Shown here piece after piece: positions 11,201-22,752 of a stretch of DNA of 64,000 bases. This stretch comes from Acipenser ruthenus. Lineage: Eukaryota > Chordata > Actinopteri > Acipenseriformes > Acipenseridae. Where the stretch lies: assembly GCF_902713425.1 (NCBI RefSeq), contig NC_081217.1, positions 19,694,659 to 19,758,658 of the forward strand, in the 5' to 3' direction. Both the position numbers and the translations under genes were made by a program. Under the pieces are notes generated by a model. That model had not been told where the DNA came from, searched no databases, and worked only from the letters and a program-made list of their open reading frames with translations. Within the stretch, counting starts at the first letter, position 1. Each line of letters starts with the position of its first letter.

Positions 11201-14200
11201 ACAACAACTACCCCTTTAATAACAACTACCACTGAGACAACTAACTCAACAACAACTACCCCTTTAATAACAACTACCACTGAGACAACTAACTCAACAA
11301 CAACTACCCCTTTAATATCAACTACCCCTTTAACAACAACTACCCCTTTAATATCAACTACCCCTTTAACAACAACTACCTCTTTAACAACAACTACCCC
11401 TTTAGCAACAACTACCCCTTTATCAACTACCCCTTTAATAACAACTACCACTGAGACAACTAACTCAACAACAACTACCCCTTTAATATCAACTACCCCT
11501 TTAGCAACAACTACCCCTTTAGCAACAACTACCACTTTAACAACAACTACCCCTTTAACAACTACCCCTTTCACAGCAACTACCCCAGAAACAACCAACT
11601 CAACAACTACCCCTTTATCAACAACTACCCCTTTAACAACTACCCCATTAACAACAACTACCCCTTTAATAACAACTACCACTGAGACAACTAACTCAAC
11701 AACAACTACCCCTTTAATAACAACTACCAACGAGACAACTAACTCAACAACAACTACCCCTTTAATATCAACTACCCCTTTAACAACAACTACCCCTTTA
11801 ATATCAACTACCCCTTTAACAACAACTACCTCTTTAACAACAACTACCCCTTTAACAACAATTTCCCCTTTAACAACAACTACCCCTTTAATAACAACTA
11901 CCCCTTTAACAACAATTTCCCCTTTAACAACAACTACCCCTTTAATAACAACTACCACTGAGACAACTAACTCAACAACAACTACCCCTTTAATAACAAC
12001 TACCCCTTTAGCAACAACTACCCCTTTAACAACAACTACCCCTTTAATATCAACTACCCCTTTAACAACTACCCCATTAACAACAACTACCCCTTTAATA
12101 ACAACTACCACTGAGACAACTAACTCAACAACAACTACCCCTTTAATAACAACTACCAACGAGACAACTAACTCAACAACAACTACCCCTTTAATATCAA
12201 CTACCCCTTTAACAACAACTACCCCTTTAATATCAACTACCCCTTTAACAACAACTACCTCTTTAACAACAACTACCCCTTTAACAACAATTTCCCCTTT
12301 AACAACAACTACCCCTTTAATAACAACTACCACTGAGACAACTAACTCAACAACAACTACCCCTTTAATAACAACTACCAACGAGACAACTAACTCAACA
12401 ACAACTACCCCTTTAATATCAACTACCCCTTTAACAACAACTACCCCTTTAATATCAACTACCCCTTTAACAACAACTACCCCTTTAATAACAACTACCC
12501 CTTTAATAACAACTACCACTGAGACAACTAACTCAACAACAACTACCCCTTTAATAACAACTACCACTGAGACAACTAACTCAACAACAACTACCCCTTT
12601 AATAACAACTACCCCTTTAGCAACAACTACCCCTTTAACAACAACTACCCCTTTAATATCAACTACCCCTTTAGCAACAACTACCCCTTTAACAACTACC
12701 CCTTTAACAACAACTACCCCTTTAATAACAACTACCCCTTTAGCAACAACTACCCCTTTAACAACAACTACCCCTTTAATATCAACTACCCCTTTAGCAA
12801 CAACTACCCCTTTAACAACTACCTCTTTAACAACAACTACCCCTTTAGCAACAACTACCCCTTTAACAACTACCCCTTTAACAACAACTACCCCTTTAAT
12901 AACAACTACCTCTTTAACAACAATTACCTCTTTAACAACAACTACCCCTTTAATATCAACTACCCCTTTAACAACAACTACCCCTTTAACAACAACTAAC
13001 TCTTTAACAACAACTACCCCTTTAGCAACAACTACCCCTTTAACAACTACCCCTTTAACATCAACTACCCCTTTAGCAACAACTACCCATTTAATATCAA
13101 CTACCCCTTTAACAACAACTACCCCTTTAACAACTACCCCTTTAACAACAACTACCCCTTTAACAACAACTACCTCTTTAACAACAACTACCTCTTTAAC
13201 AACTACCCCTTTAACAACAACTACCCCTTTAACAACTACCCCTTTAACAGCAACTACCACTTTAACAACAACTACCCCTTCAACAACAACTACCTCTTCA
13301 ACAACAACTACCCCTTTAATAACAACTACCACTGAGACAACTAACTCAACAACAACTACCCCTTTAATAACAACTAACTCAACAACAACTACCCCTTTAA
13401 TAACAACTACCCCTTTAGCAACAACTACCCCTTTAACAACAACTACCCCTTTAATATCAACTAGCCCTTTAGCAACAACTACCCCTTTAACAACTACCCC
13501 TTTAACAACAACTACCCCTTTAATAACAACTACCCCTTTAGCAACAACTACCCCTTTAACAACAACTACCCCTTTAATATCAACTACCCCTTTAATATCA
13601 ACTACCCCTTTAGCAACAACTACCCCTTTAACAACTACCTCTTTAACAACAACTACCCCTTTCGCAACAACTACCCCTTTAACAACTACCCCTTTAACAA
13701 CAACTACCCCTTTAATAACAACTACCTCTTTAACAACAGTTACCTCTTTAACAACAACTACCCCTTTAATAACTACCCCTTTAACAACAACTAACTCTTT
13801 AACAACAACTACCCCTTTAGCAACAACTACCCCTTTAACAACTACCCCATTAACAACATCTACCCCTTTAATAACAACTACCCCAGAAACAACCAACTCA
13901 ACAACTACCCCTTTAACAACAACTACCCCTTTAACAACAACTACCCCTTTAATAACAACTACGACCGAGGCAACTAACTCAACAGCAACTACCCCTTTAA
14001 TAACAACTACCACCGAGACAACTAACTCAACAATAATTTCTGCAACTACCCCAGCAACACCAAACTGGAACACAACAACCAACTCCACAACCCGTCCTCA
14101 GCACATCCAGCAGTTCAGGTACAGCAGAGCTGTTAGAATTCACTGATACAGCCAGCTCTCCTCTTGACAAACGCATGAAACAAAACAAATGATTCCAGCC

Positions 14201-14829
14201 TTTCCTGCCTAAATCTTATAGAAATTGTTCTACTGACTTTAATCACACGTGCCGTACTGTGCTTTCTCTTTTGATGCCCAAATACAAAATCTCACAATCT
14301 GGGAGAACCACCCATACCAAAAACTTGCATTACGGTGATTGGTTTCGAAGATCAGAACTATCAAATGATTTGTTTTGTATTGTGATGCTTACAAAACTAA
14401 TAGTTTGCACCACTGTATACACCTAATAATCACACGAGAATTTACAGTAATTGTATAAAACACAATCAACTGGGTCATTGTTGTACTTATGCAAAAACAC
14501 CCTGTGTGTCACGCACGCAGAGGGAAATAAACTCATTCTCTCTTTTCTGCAGGCTTTCCACAGCGGAAATAATCGGCCTTTCCTGTTCAGCTTTGCTGTT
14601 CATACTAACGTTTGTAGTTGTATATTTTGTTTGGAAAAATGGACAAGTACGTATGTTATATATTTTTCTATTTCTTTAGGCATTTTTTTTTTTAAAAAGT
14701 GTGTCTTTCTGCTTGTCTTTCTTTCCAGTTACAATATTGTCTTGCTAAATAATGACTTGCACTTCAATTTAGCTATGAAGCCAGCATAGTTTTCATGACG
14801 ATATGCAATATTAATACTGTACTACTACG

Positions 14830-14893
<64 letters not shown>

Positions 14894-14934
14894 CCTTTTC
14901 TTTACTTTCAGTGAACTCTAATGAAGGAGAATAG
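8282..14934 (+). CDS. giant Thr-rich membrane mucin, receptor-family paralogue with truncated tail
   Basis: The main exon runs from an acceptor at 8320 (exon 8322-14118, 1,931 codons) and is almost entirely Thr/Pro/Ser with repeated NST sequons. Heavy O-glycosylation and added N-glycans at the cell surface are expected. The TM exon 14553-14650 (IIGLSCSALLFILTFVVVYF, then VWKNGQ) is clearly homologous to the TM exon at 1310. The next exon (14912-14958) gives LNSNEGE and then TAG at 14932-14934, so no ITIM is translated. Upstream exons are uncertain: no V domain or signal exon is seen between 7936 and 8322. If the acceptor is not used, an in-frame ATG at 8282 gives MKVIVSHFCFVTSATA, which could act as a weak signal peptide. 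The given start is that ATG. Exon phases (1 in, 2, 1) match the receptor family, so I read it as a receptor whose stalk expanded and whose V domain is lost or unseen. Confidence 0.7.
8742..13990 (+). repeat. mucin VNTR with higher-order structure
   Basis: The basic units are ACAACTACCCCTTTA-type 12- to 18-mers encoding TTTPL, combined with ACCACTGAGACAACTAACTC blocks (TETTNST). Longer blocks recur almost unchanged: the rare GAAACAAGCAACTCACCAAC occurs at 9791 and 10979 (offset 1,188 bp), and CTTTCACAGCAACTACCCCA recurs near 9050, 9866, 10382, 11052 and 11567. The antisense strand is open too, only because the repeat lacks stops in that frame. Confidence 0.93.
14827..14892. repeat. (ATA)n microsatellite
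   Basis: About 21 ATA/AAT trinucleotides, ending roughly 20 bp before the acceptor of the truncated tail exon at 14912. Confidence 0.97.
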
Positions 14935-15216
14935 AGCAATGAGATGACCTGTAGAGAGGTATTCTGATGTTAATGAATCCTTCATAGGCCATATAAAATG
15001 AACATACTGCTCCCATGCAAGTGTAAACAAGCACTTGTAAAAGTTACTGAAGCACAGTCTCTCAACACAAAGAAAGCATGGTCAATTATATGCAGTTCTT
15101 CAGGCATTACAAAAATGGGTATTTCTGCCCATCTGTACGTAACCAAAGGACACTGACATAAAGCACTAGGGATATACTTGAATCAGTAAATAGTCTTCCC
15201 CCATTATCTTTTACAG

Positions 15217-15258
15217 CGCTCTTTTGAGAACCTCACACCAGATATCACAGACTTGTGA
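15217..15258 (+). pseudogene. decayed last tail exon of the mucin gene
   Basis: After an acceptor (CTTTTACAG) the sequence reads RSFENLTPDITDL and stops. It aligns by position and start (SSLKLEDN in the first receptor) with the tail exon at 3216 but has no tyrosine motif. It also lies downstream of the stop at 14932, so it is untranslated. Confidence 0.45.
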
Positions 15259-15267
15259 AATGACACG

Positions 15268-15327
<60 letters not shown>

Positions 15328-15359
15328 GCATCATCATCATCATCAGCAGCAGCATCATT

Positions 15360-15390
<31 letters not shown>
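15268..15390. repeat. (CAT)n microsatellite
   Basis: About 40 CAT/TCA triplets with a few CAG interruptions. It reads as poly-His on one strand and poly-Met on the other; neither is taken as coding. Confidence 0.97.
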
Positions 15391-15391
15391 G

Positions 15392-16480
15392 CTCACTGGC
15401 AGTAACTAGAGTACACTGTTTGAGTGGCTCACTTGACCTCTTAGTGCTGCACATCCAGTCCATTGCTACACAAGACGATATAATCAGGCTTACGAGGACT
15501 TCAGTGAGATACCATTTCAAATCGCTCAACAACCTGCGAGTCTGCAACTGGAAACGACCTGTTCATTCATCTGCCGTGTGTAACAGAAGTGGGTAAAGGA
15601 ACCTATGTGATACTCCGAGGATTGCACGCGGGTCAGGGGTGATGGTCATGCTGAATTGTGGGTTAGCTAATCAGAAGACCCTTCATTAACCTAGACATGC
15701 CTGAATTGTAATTCCAAGTGACCTATATGTAGGGCAATATGAAATGCACCTGAGTCACTTTAAATAATGCATTGGAAAATGCCTTGGTTTTAACCCTTGA
15801 TATAGCCTGGATTTGGCTAAACTCCATATTCCTCAAATCAGAAGTGGGTGAACTCAGTTTATCCATGTTTAACCTCAACTATGCTGCTGTTTTTCATGAG
15901 TTTTCAGATCAATAAACGAAAATACATTTACAAAAAGGTTCCAGATGTGAGTTTCTTTTAGGTGAGAAAGGAAATAAGCAAGTGGCACAGGGCTGGCACT
16001 CAGGGGAATTGAGTTTAGCTTTCATTGAATCACTAAGAACACAAAACAGAGTGATTCTTGTGCAGAGGGTGCTGCTGTGTTACTCAGGACTTTGGGTATG
16101 GGGAAGGAAATGAAATGTCATTGTTTTCTCTATGAAAAGAGAGGTTTGGGCCAATCTGATTGGCAAATCTCTTTTTCCCGTGCAATGGAGTTGTGCAAAT
16201 GGCAAGATCTTAATTTTACTGGCAAGGCTACAAGTTTACCATATCAGCCTCATATCAAAACATCTAATAAACACTTGATTTGTATTCACAGCACTTCAGA
16301 CAGGTGATAAGCGTTGTGCCAAGGACAATGAAATCAAGCTTATTTTTGAGTAGCTTACACACATACACTACTTCCTCTTCTCACAATGATGGAAGACCCT
16401 TTTATTTTATTTGCAACACACTTCTCAATATATGTACATTTTGCTAAAAAGTATATGTATATATAATATTTATTCATACA
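15392..16480. other. stretch without a supported gene
   Basis: No V-domain, stalk or TM exon and no recognised repeat. No signal-peptide exon for the pseudogene at 16484 was found here. Confidence 0.5.
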
Positions 16481-16483
16481 CAG

Positions 16484-17221
16484 GTGGCCAGATTCAAATG
16501 CAATTACAGGACCAAGTTTGTAGCGATCGGCTGGATAAAGGAATCAGTGACTATCCAGCGTCAATATGATCCATACTACAGGGACCATGTGAAATACTGG
16601 GGTGAAGATCTGCACCACTCTGTTCAGAACCGACAGCCCCCCAGACAAATGACAGGATCTCCATCAGTGACAATAAAACTGGAAGAGTGTTCACAGCAAC
16701 TGTGAGGGATCTGAGAGAAGAGGATGAAGGATGGTACTGGTGTGGAATAGAAAGAACTGGCGATGATGAAGGCACTTCTGTGTATCTCACTGTCAAAGGT
16801 AACGACCTTCCTAACTATAGTAATATCAGATTCAGTTTACCAGGCATAAATAATTGTATCAGATTTATTTATTTAAAAAGATCAACACCTATTTAAATCT
16901 CCAATAAGCATCTTGGTGTTGAATCGTAGCTCATTTGAAGAGCAAGGCATGTGAAATCAAGTATTAGCAGTGTTCTAGTGATTGAGTCCTTACAATGAGA
17001 TAATTGATGAACACAACATATTCAGCTGATCAAGGTAAACATACAGAACCGAGATTTCTAGATTATTTCAGTTTGAAATGTTCATATCTTTAAACAGGAA
17101 GTTTGAAACCGACTCCTTTGAGAAGATCAACAACACCAACCACATCAACTTCAATAGAAAGAACAGCAACAACCACTGAAGCCACTGTGAATACCACAGT
17201 ACCACCGTCTTCCACGAGCAG
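16484..17221 (+). pseudogene. decayed CD300-like V-domain plus stalk exon
   Basis: The V exon 16484-16798 is bounded by a good acceptor and donor (AAAG|GTAACG) and its 3' half reads VRDLREEDEGWYWCGI, clearly the family's F-strand region. Its middle is shifted out of frame and then back, so the exon still totals 315 nt, but the splice-consistent frame meets TGA at 16567. In the shifted part the B-strand Cys (IQCRY in paralogues) is IQRQY, and the second Cys (YWCKG) is YWGED. The stalk exon 17098-17221 still reads SLKPTPLRRSTTPTT with phase 1-2. No signal or TM exon was found. Confidence 0.8.
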
Positions 17222-18120
17222 GTGACATGTACACCCCTGTGCCACAGCAGTTTAATCCACACCTCGAGTGAATTCAAAATGAATCGGGTACTAAATGAAA
17301 GAGAAAATTAATGCAATAAAATACATGATGATGGTTTGTGCTTCAGAAACTTAAAGTCTTAATTCAAATTGAAACTGCAAAGGGATTTGAGCTTTCAGGG
17401 TGGCTGTCCAAGGCAAGGGCTATGAAAGCTTCAAATCACAAACACTGTTCTGTTTGCAGCACACCAGATTAACACACGGAAATGTGCAGTGTTGCATATT
17501 ACTAATTCTTTTTATGACCACATCCATTTACTAGGCTAGGCTTGATATGGTTCCAGAAAGTCACCCAATCTAAATCTCATGATTAATATCCACCTCTCTC
17601 GTGTATAAATTGCAGTTAAACTAGCCTGTAAATTGTCATTTAATCTCAAACACCACCCCCTGATTTTGTGGAACTGGAAGTGCAAAGCTATTCCAATTGG
17701 CTAGTTGACTTTTCTATTCGGTTTTATCTGCTTCCCAAATGCTCAATGTGATCTATGTGGTAATTCCACATGACCACTGTCATTGTACCTGTTTATTGGG
17801 TCTGTTTACCTGTAAGGAAACTCATTTGATGTCTGTAAATGAGAATGGTGAATGATGGGTATAACCGGATAATCTACAATCGAAAGCACTTGGGTCCCTG
17901 CAAGCAACATGGAAGATAAATGTACTTACACATGACAATAAATAGGGTAAAAGCTTAATAACATACTGAGTACATCTTAATATGCACTGCTATTCACCAT
18001 ACTGGTTTTAATTTGCAGTTAAGATAGATCCCTACTTCGTAGGAAACGTGTTTGTCCTATTTAATATATAAAGCGTCTTTATTGTGTGTCTGTTGCTTGG
18101 AATCATTGGAGAGTCATGTT
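17222..18120. other. duplicated non-coding downstream block
   Basis: 17235-17520 and 17845-18110 repeat nearly verbatim at 22215-22470 and 23860-24115, marking a tandem duplication that once carried a receptor unit. No exon is seen in it. Confidence 0.7.
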
Positions 18121-18341
18121 AGGAGGCTGTGTGGTCCAGTGGTTAAAGAAAAGGGCTTGTAACCAGGAGATCCCCGGTTCAAATCCCACCTCAGCCACTG
18201 ACTCATTGTGAGACTCTGAGCAAGTCACTTAACCTCCTTGTGCTCCGTCTTTCGGGTGAGATGTAATTGTAAGTCACTCTGCAGCTGATGCATAGCTCAC
18301 ACACCCTAGTCTCTGTAAGTCGCCTTGGATAATAATAATGT
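18121..18341 (+). mobile_element. tRNA-derived SINE, same family as 4630
   Basis: It begins AGGAGGCTGTGTGGTCCAGT, has GGTTCAAATCC, and ends in GTCGCCTTGGATAATAATAA. It is a near full-length plus-strand copy whose last tail bases are replaced by an AAT run. Confidence 0.88.
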
Positions 18342-18595
18342 TGGGGGCGTGGCTTCGTCATGGTCAACCCAGCTGACTGGCATAGCCCAAAGAAGTAACT
18401 ATGATCCAGAGGCCGAACTGGGACGAATAACTTATTCTAATGAATTATAAACTTAATTGGGCATGCTTTATCAAATTGCATTGAATTGCATTGTTTTGCA
18501 GAGTTGCTATGTGGTTGACACTAAAAAAAGGAAGGAAATGAAAAACCTCAGGTTGAAGAATGTTTTTCATGCCTGCACACATACCAGCGTCTGAA

Positions 18596-19120
18596 ATGAA
18601 GCTCCTCATACTTCTGGCTATTCTGTCAGGTAAACTCATTTCACGATTTATTTTTCACTATTTTACAATGACAGGGAAGGACAGTTTAAGTATTTCCGTG
18701 TCATATTGTGATATTGTTAAACAGGGAGAGTAGTAGGCCGTGTTTCTGAACAAGCTGTTCATTAATAAACGTGTCTGCATTTCTGTTCTCATGACCTGCA
18801 TATTAAGTTCCATTGTACTGTAGCTGAGCGCTTATCATTTGTTAAATACAGTATATCATTTATGAATCTGGGATCCAAAGAAATGCCCTTTTATTGACCA
18901 AAGTGAGGAGATCGTTATTGTAGCACTGTGGTTAATGCTTGAGGACCTTGCAGCTCTTATCAGCATTGACGATGCATTTTTGGTATTTGCCCACTTGCTC
19001 ACTCAGTCATGATGGTTCTCCACCTATTTACAGCCCTTCACTTCTGGCTTGAAGAAAACAAGAGCTGTCCTTTCGAGACCCTTTTAAAGCATGTGACCAG
19101 GGTTAATTTATAATGAATCA

Positions 19121-19189
<69 letters not shown>

Positions 19190-21587
19190 GCAGTTGTATA
19201 CAAAAAATACATATCAAGAATTACAGTACAATTAAGAGCAATATATAAAATACAATGACTTCAGTCCTAATAAGAGCAAATGCAAAATACAGTATGATTT
19301 GATATCAGGGTAGTTCAAGAGCAGGGAACACTGTTGATAGTTACATTAGGGTTGGATACGAGTGCAAGTGAAATACAAAATTGTACAGATTGGGTTAAGT
19401 GCAGGATTAAATACAGTAAAATACCCCAGCCCTGTCATATCTAGCACATACTTCATTTTAAACAATCTGTATTTATTAAAACCCAAACAAGATACAAAAA
19501 CTATTTACAGGTGCAAAGCCTCAGCCTTGCCACAATGCCTAATTCAGGATGTTGTCTGCCACATATATACTGTACTCTGTACTACACACTTTGATACTAT
19601 TGGAGATTAGATAAAGGGGCATTCCGAACAGAAAATAGGAGGCACATTTTTACACAGAGAATTGTGAGGGTCTGGAACCAACTCTCCAGTAATGTTGTTG
19701 AAGCTGACACCCTGGGATATTTCAAGAAGCTGCTTGATGAGATTCTGGGATCAATAAGCTACAAACAACCAAATGAGCAAGATGGGCCGATTAGCCTCCT
19801 CTCGTTTGTAAACTTTCTTAACTACAGGGAACATTAAAAGTGAAAGAATTGTGAATGTTTATTCGATCTACAATGTTTGCATTTGTTTTCTTATTCTTCA
19901 TGGAATATTTAAGTCCAAAATGTCTTTTTTGATTAAAAGGAGTTTTATCTAAAATAAATCTATTTGCATGTTACTTTGAACAGACAGATGGTCATTCTTT
20001 TGGAACCCTATATCAGAGAATGACACACATATATAATCAGCTAATGTATAAAACGGCAATCTATAGAAAAGTATTTTTATTGATGAAAGCGTGACTGTAA
20101 CTAATATAGCAACGAGGTGTCCTGAACATTAGTTTGTGTGGTTGAGAGTTCTGTGTTTGGTTATTAAACCGATGTTAGTAAAGCAAGGAAACATACATTT
20201 TTACATGCAAGCAAGCATACATTTTTACATGGATAAAAACAGCATGCAAAAATGTACTTCCACTTTCTCTACACAACTAATAGATATGTTTGTGGTAACA
20301 CTGACACTGATTCACAAAACCTGACTGCATGTTTTATTTATTATAGATTATAGGGTTTTTTTCTAGATGATTTATTTTTTTCAATAAACGAGCTGGCGTC
20401 AGTAAAATCTAACTACCACGAAACACGTATTGATATAAACAGCACACGACAATGACACCGTTTGCTTTTGCTCTCACAGCTCAACATTAAAACTGTAATG
20501 GTTTGGGTCACACTGGGTCCTATGTATAAAACATCATTGGATGTTTTAATTATTGACTGTTTTTACCAGACGGTTTTCCTGAATAAAAAGGGTTTGGCAT
20601 TACAACTGTTCTCATTGTCTTTACAATGCCTAATTCAGGATGTTGTCTGCCACATATATACTGTACTCTGTACTACACACTTTGATGCAGGTGCTGCAGC
20701 CCTTTCTGGACCAGACCAGGTGAATGGCTTGCTTCAGGAATCAGTGACTATCCAGTGTCGTTATGGCAAAGACTACAAGGACAGAGTGAAATACTGGTGT
20801 AAAGGACAGCTTCGTATATCCTGTATCACTCTGATAAGTACTGATGCCCTCCAGACAAACGACAGGATCTCCATCAGAGATAATAAAACTGAAGGAGTGT
20901 TCACTGTAACTATGAGGGATCTGAGAGAAGAGGATGCAGGACGGTACTGGTGTGGAATAAAAAGAAGTGGCTATGATGAAGTCACTTCAGTGTATCTCAC
21001 TGTCAACAAAGGTAATCAAATGTCTTACTGTAACGATACCAGATATAGTTAACTGTGATACTGGTGTGCAATTAAAAGAACATTGATACCAGATTAGGGC
21101 AATGCAGTTCACCTCACTGTCAAAGGTACGAAACCCCTTCCTAACAGCAGAAATATCAGATTACTTGAGTTTAGTTAAATGTCACTGTGATTTACACGCA
21201 AGTCTAAGAAAGCAAGCAAACAGGAAACTGAGGAAACAAATACACACACGAAAAACAGATCGTAAACACAAAATACAAGACGTTATAAATAAAGAAAGAA
21301 ATAAAGGTAACATACAATTGAAATGCTTCATGCTCTTCAGTGCTCTAGTGAACGAGTTCTTGCAATGAGATCATTTATTAAAGTGTGAAATGTTGAGATT
21401 ATCAAGACAAGACTAATCTGTCAGGATTCCCACATTCCTACAGTTTTAATTGTTCATGCATTTTAACAGGAACGTTGAAACCAACTACAACAACACCAAC
21501 AACAACAGAAAGAACAGCCCCAGCCACTGCAAGCACTGCTGTGAACACCTCTTCATCTCCTGGACAAACAGGACACATTACTCCACA
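18596..21587 (+). CDS. CD300-like single V-domain gene lacking its own TM exon
   Basis: Exons: 18596-18629 (signal start MKLLILLAILS), 20691-21011 (V domain, 107 codons) and 21470-21587 (Thr/Pro stalk, phase 1 to 2). The V domain has all four family cysteines: IQCRY, YWCKG, ISC and YWCGI, plus DRISI and LREEDAG. No TM exon follows. The downstream sequence tracks the two-domain gene's intron as far as about 22205 and then switches, before the point of its TM exon, to the block also seen near 17235. If the weak stalk donor is not used, translation runs on to TGA at 21652-21654 with a moderately hydrophobic end (ILRISLIGVNYQCIIH). It may be secreted, may splice on to the TM exon at 29080 (phase 2 fits), or may be dying. 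Confidence 0.72.
19121..19189. repeat. (ATT)n microsatellite
   Basis: About 23 ATT triplets in the first intron of the single-V-domain gene. Confidence 0.97.
19605..19825 (+). mobile_element. non-LTR retrotransposon 3' end (CR1/Rex-like)
   Basis: It contains GAATTGTGAGGGTCTGGAAC, CTGACACCCTGGGATATTTC, AAGAAGCTGCTTGATGAGAT and GATGGGCCGATTAGCCTCCT. I recognise this as the 3' end of a LINE very common in basal fish genomes; the clade is from memory. Just upstream (19535-19595) is a truncated duplicate of the sequence that precedes the V exon at 20691. Confidence 0.65.
21053..21125 (+). pseudogene. relic of a V-domain exon end
   Basis: GATACTGGTGTGCAATTAAA and CACCTCACTGTCAAAG|GTACG align with the 3' end of a V exon (compare TGGTACTGGTGTGGAATAGA and CTCACTGTCAAAG|GTAACG at 16735-16800). 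Only the F-G strand region remains. The same relic follows the second V exon at 27888. Confidence 0.65.
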
Positions 21588-22514
21588 GTACAGTCTCACT
21601 TCTATACTGCGAATCAGCTTGATAGGCGTGAATTATCAGTGTATTATACACTGACTTTACTGAGGACATGAGAATGAAAATCACATGGCAGTTGTCTCAG
21701 GATCTCTGCATTTCCATTAGGCTGGGTGATCTTGAGACACGTATTTGAGGTTCTCTGTATTTCTCTTTGGTTGCGTGATGTGTAATGTCTTGAAGGATAG
21801 TTGAATGGTAAGAGGTGTGCCTACGAGCGGTGAGGGTCATGTTTCATGTCCAGACCCTGCTTCTCCACTGTATTCAACAGACTGCGATGCCAATCCATTA
21901 CAATTCAATCCTCTGAGAAGTAGAGGCAGTATGAAGACACACAGGCTAGTCTGAACATTGGTCATAGAAAGTTACTGTTTTCTTTGTACTGTTTCTACAC
22001 AGATCAGAATTTTCATTTTCATTTGGTTATTTTTTTCTTTTCTTTTCCATGTCCTCAGTGAACCACTTCAGTATAAAGCAGGGATTGTATTTTGAAGTTT
22101 TGAATAGGCATACACTTTAAAGAGGGACATGACTGTAAAGCCTGCATTTGCTTGTCTCTAAAGGGATTTAATATTTTAGGGCTGTATTTTCAGATTTCCT
22201 TGAAACTAGCTAACTTACTGGTACCACAGTAGTTTAATCCACACCTCGAGTGAATTAAAAATGAATCATGATGATGGTTTGTGCTTCAGAAACGTAAAGT
22301 CTTAATTCAAATTGAAACTACAAAGGGATTTGAGCTTTCGGGGTGGCTGTCCAATGCAAGGGCTAGGAAAGCTTAAAATCACAAACACTGTTCAGTTTGC
22401 AATATACCAAATTAACACATGGAAACGTCCAGTGTTGTGCATTACAAATGATTTTTATGACCAACCATTTAATTAATAAATACAGTATATGCATATAGCT
22501 GTCTCACTAGCACT

Positions 22515-22752
22515 AATACATATAGCTCAAACATTATTGTGAGACATAACAATGTGGCACCTAGGCTCAAACAGAAATCAGATAAGGATCAGCTCCCTAA
22601 TGTTCTTGGAGATAGCTCAGGTATGGAGGTGGTCTGTCGTCAGGTGAGGATTCAGGTAACTTGTCTCGCTTGCACTAATGAGTGCCTGTCTTATATAACC
22701 TACCTACCTGCATGTGTGTGAAGCTGAACTTTGTGAGCTCTGCTTACACTCT
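22515..22752. repeat. unassigned dispersed repeat, copy 1
   Basis: TAGCTCAAACATTATT, ACAATGT..CACCTAG and GCCTGTCTTATATA blocks occur in the same order at 49028-49248 in a pepsinogen intron. No coding or terminal repeats were recognised. Confidence 0.65.

Noticed and set aside
8206-14088. A 1,960-codon antisense open frame of Val/Lys repeats opposite the mucin
   Set aside because: It is a shadow of the repeat: the sense units contain no antisense stops in that frame. Composition is Val-rich with no domain, and splice sites and the TM exon support the plus strand.
15224-15547. Poly-His and poly-Met frames at the CAT repeat
   Set aside because: Simple-sequence artefact of a trinucleotide microsatellite.
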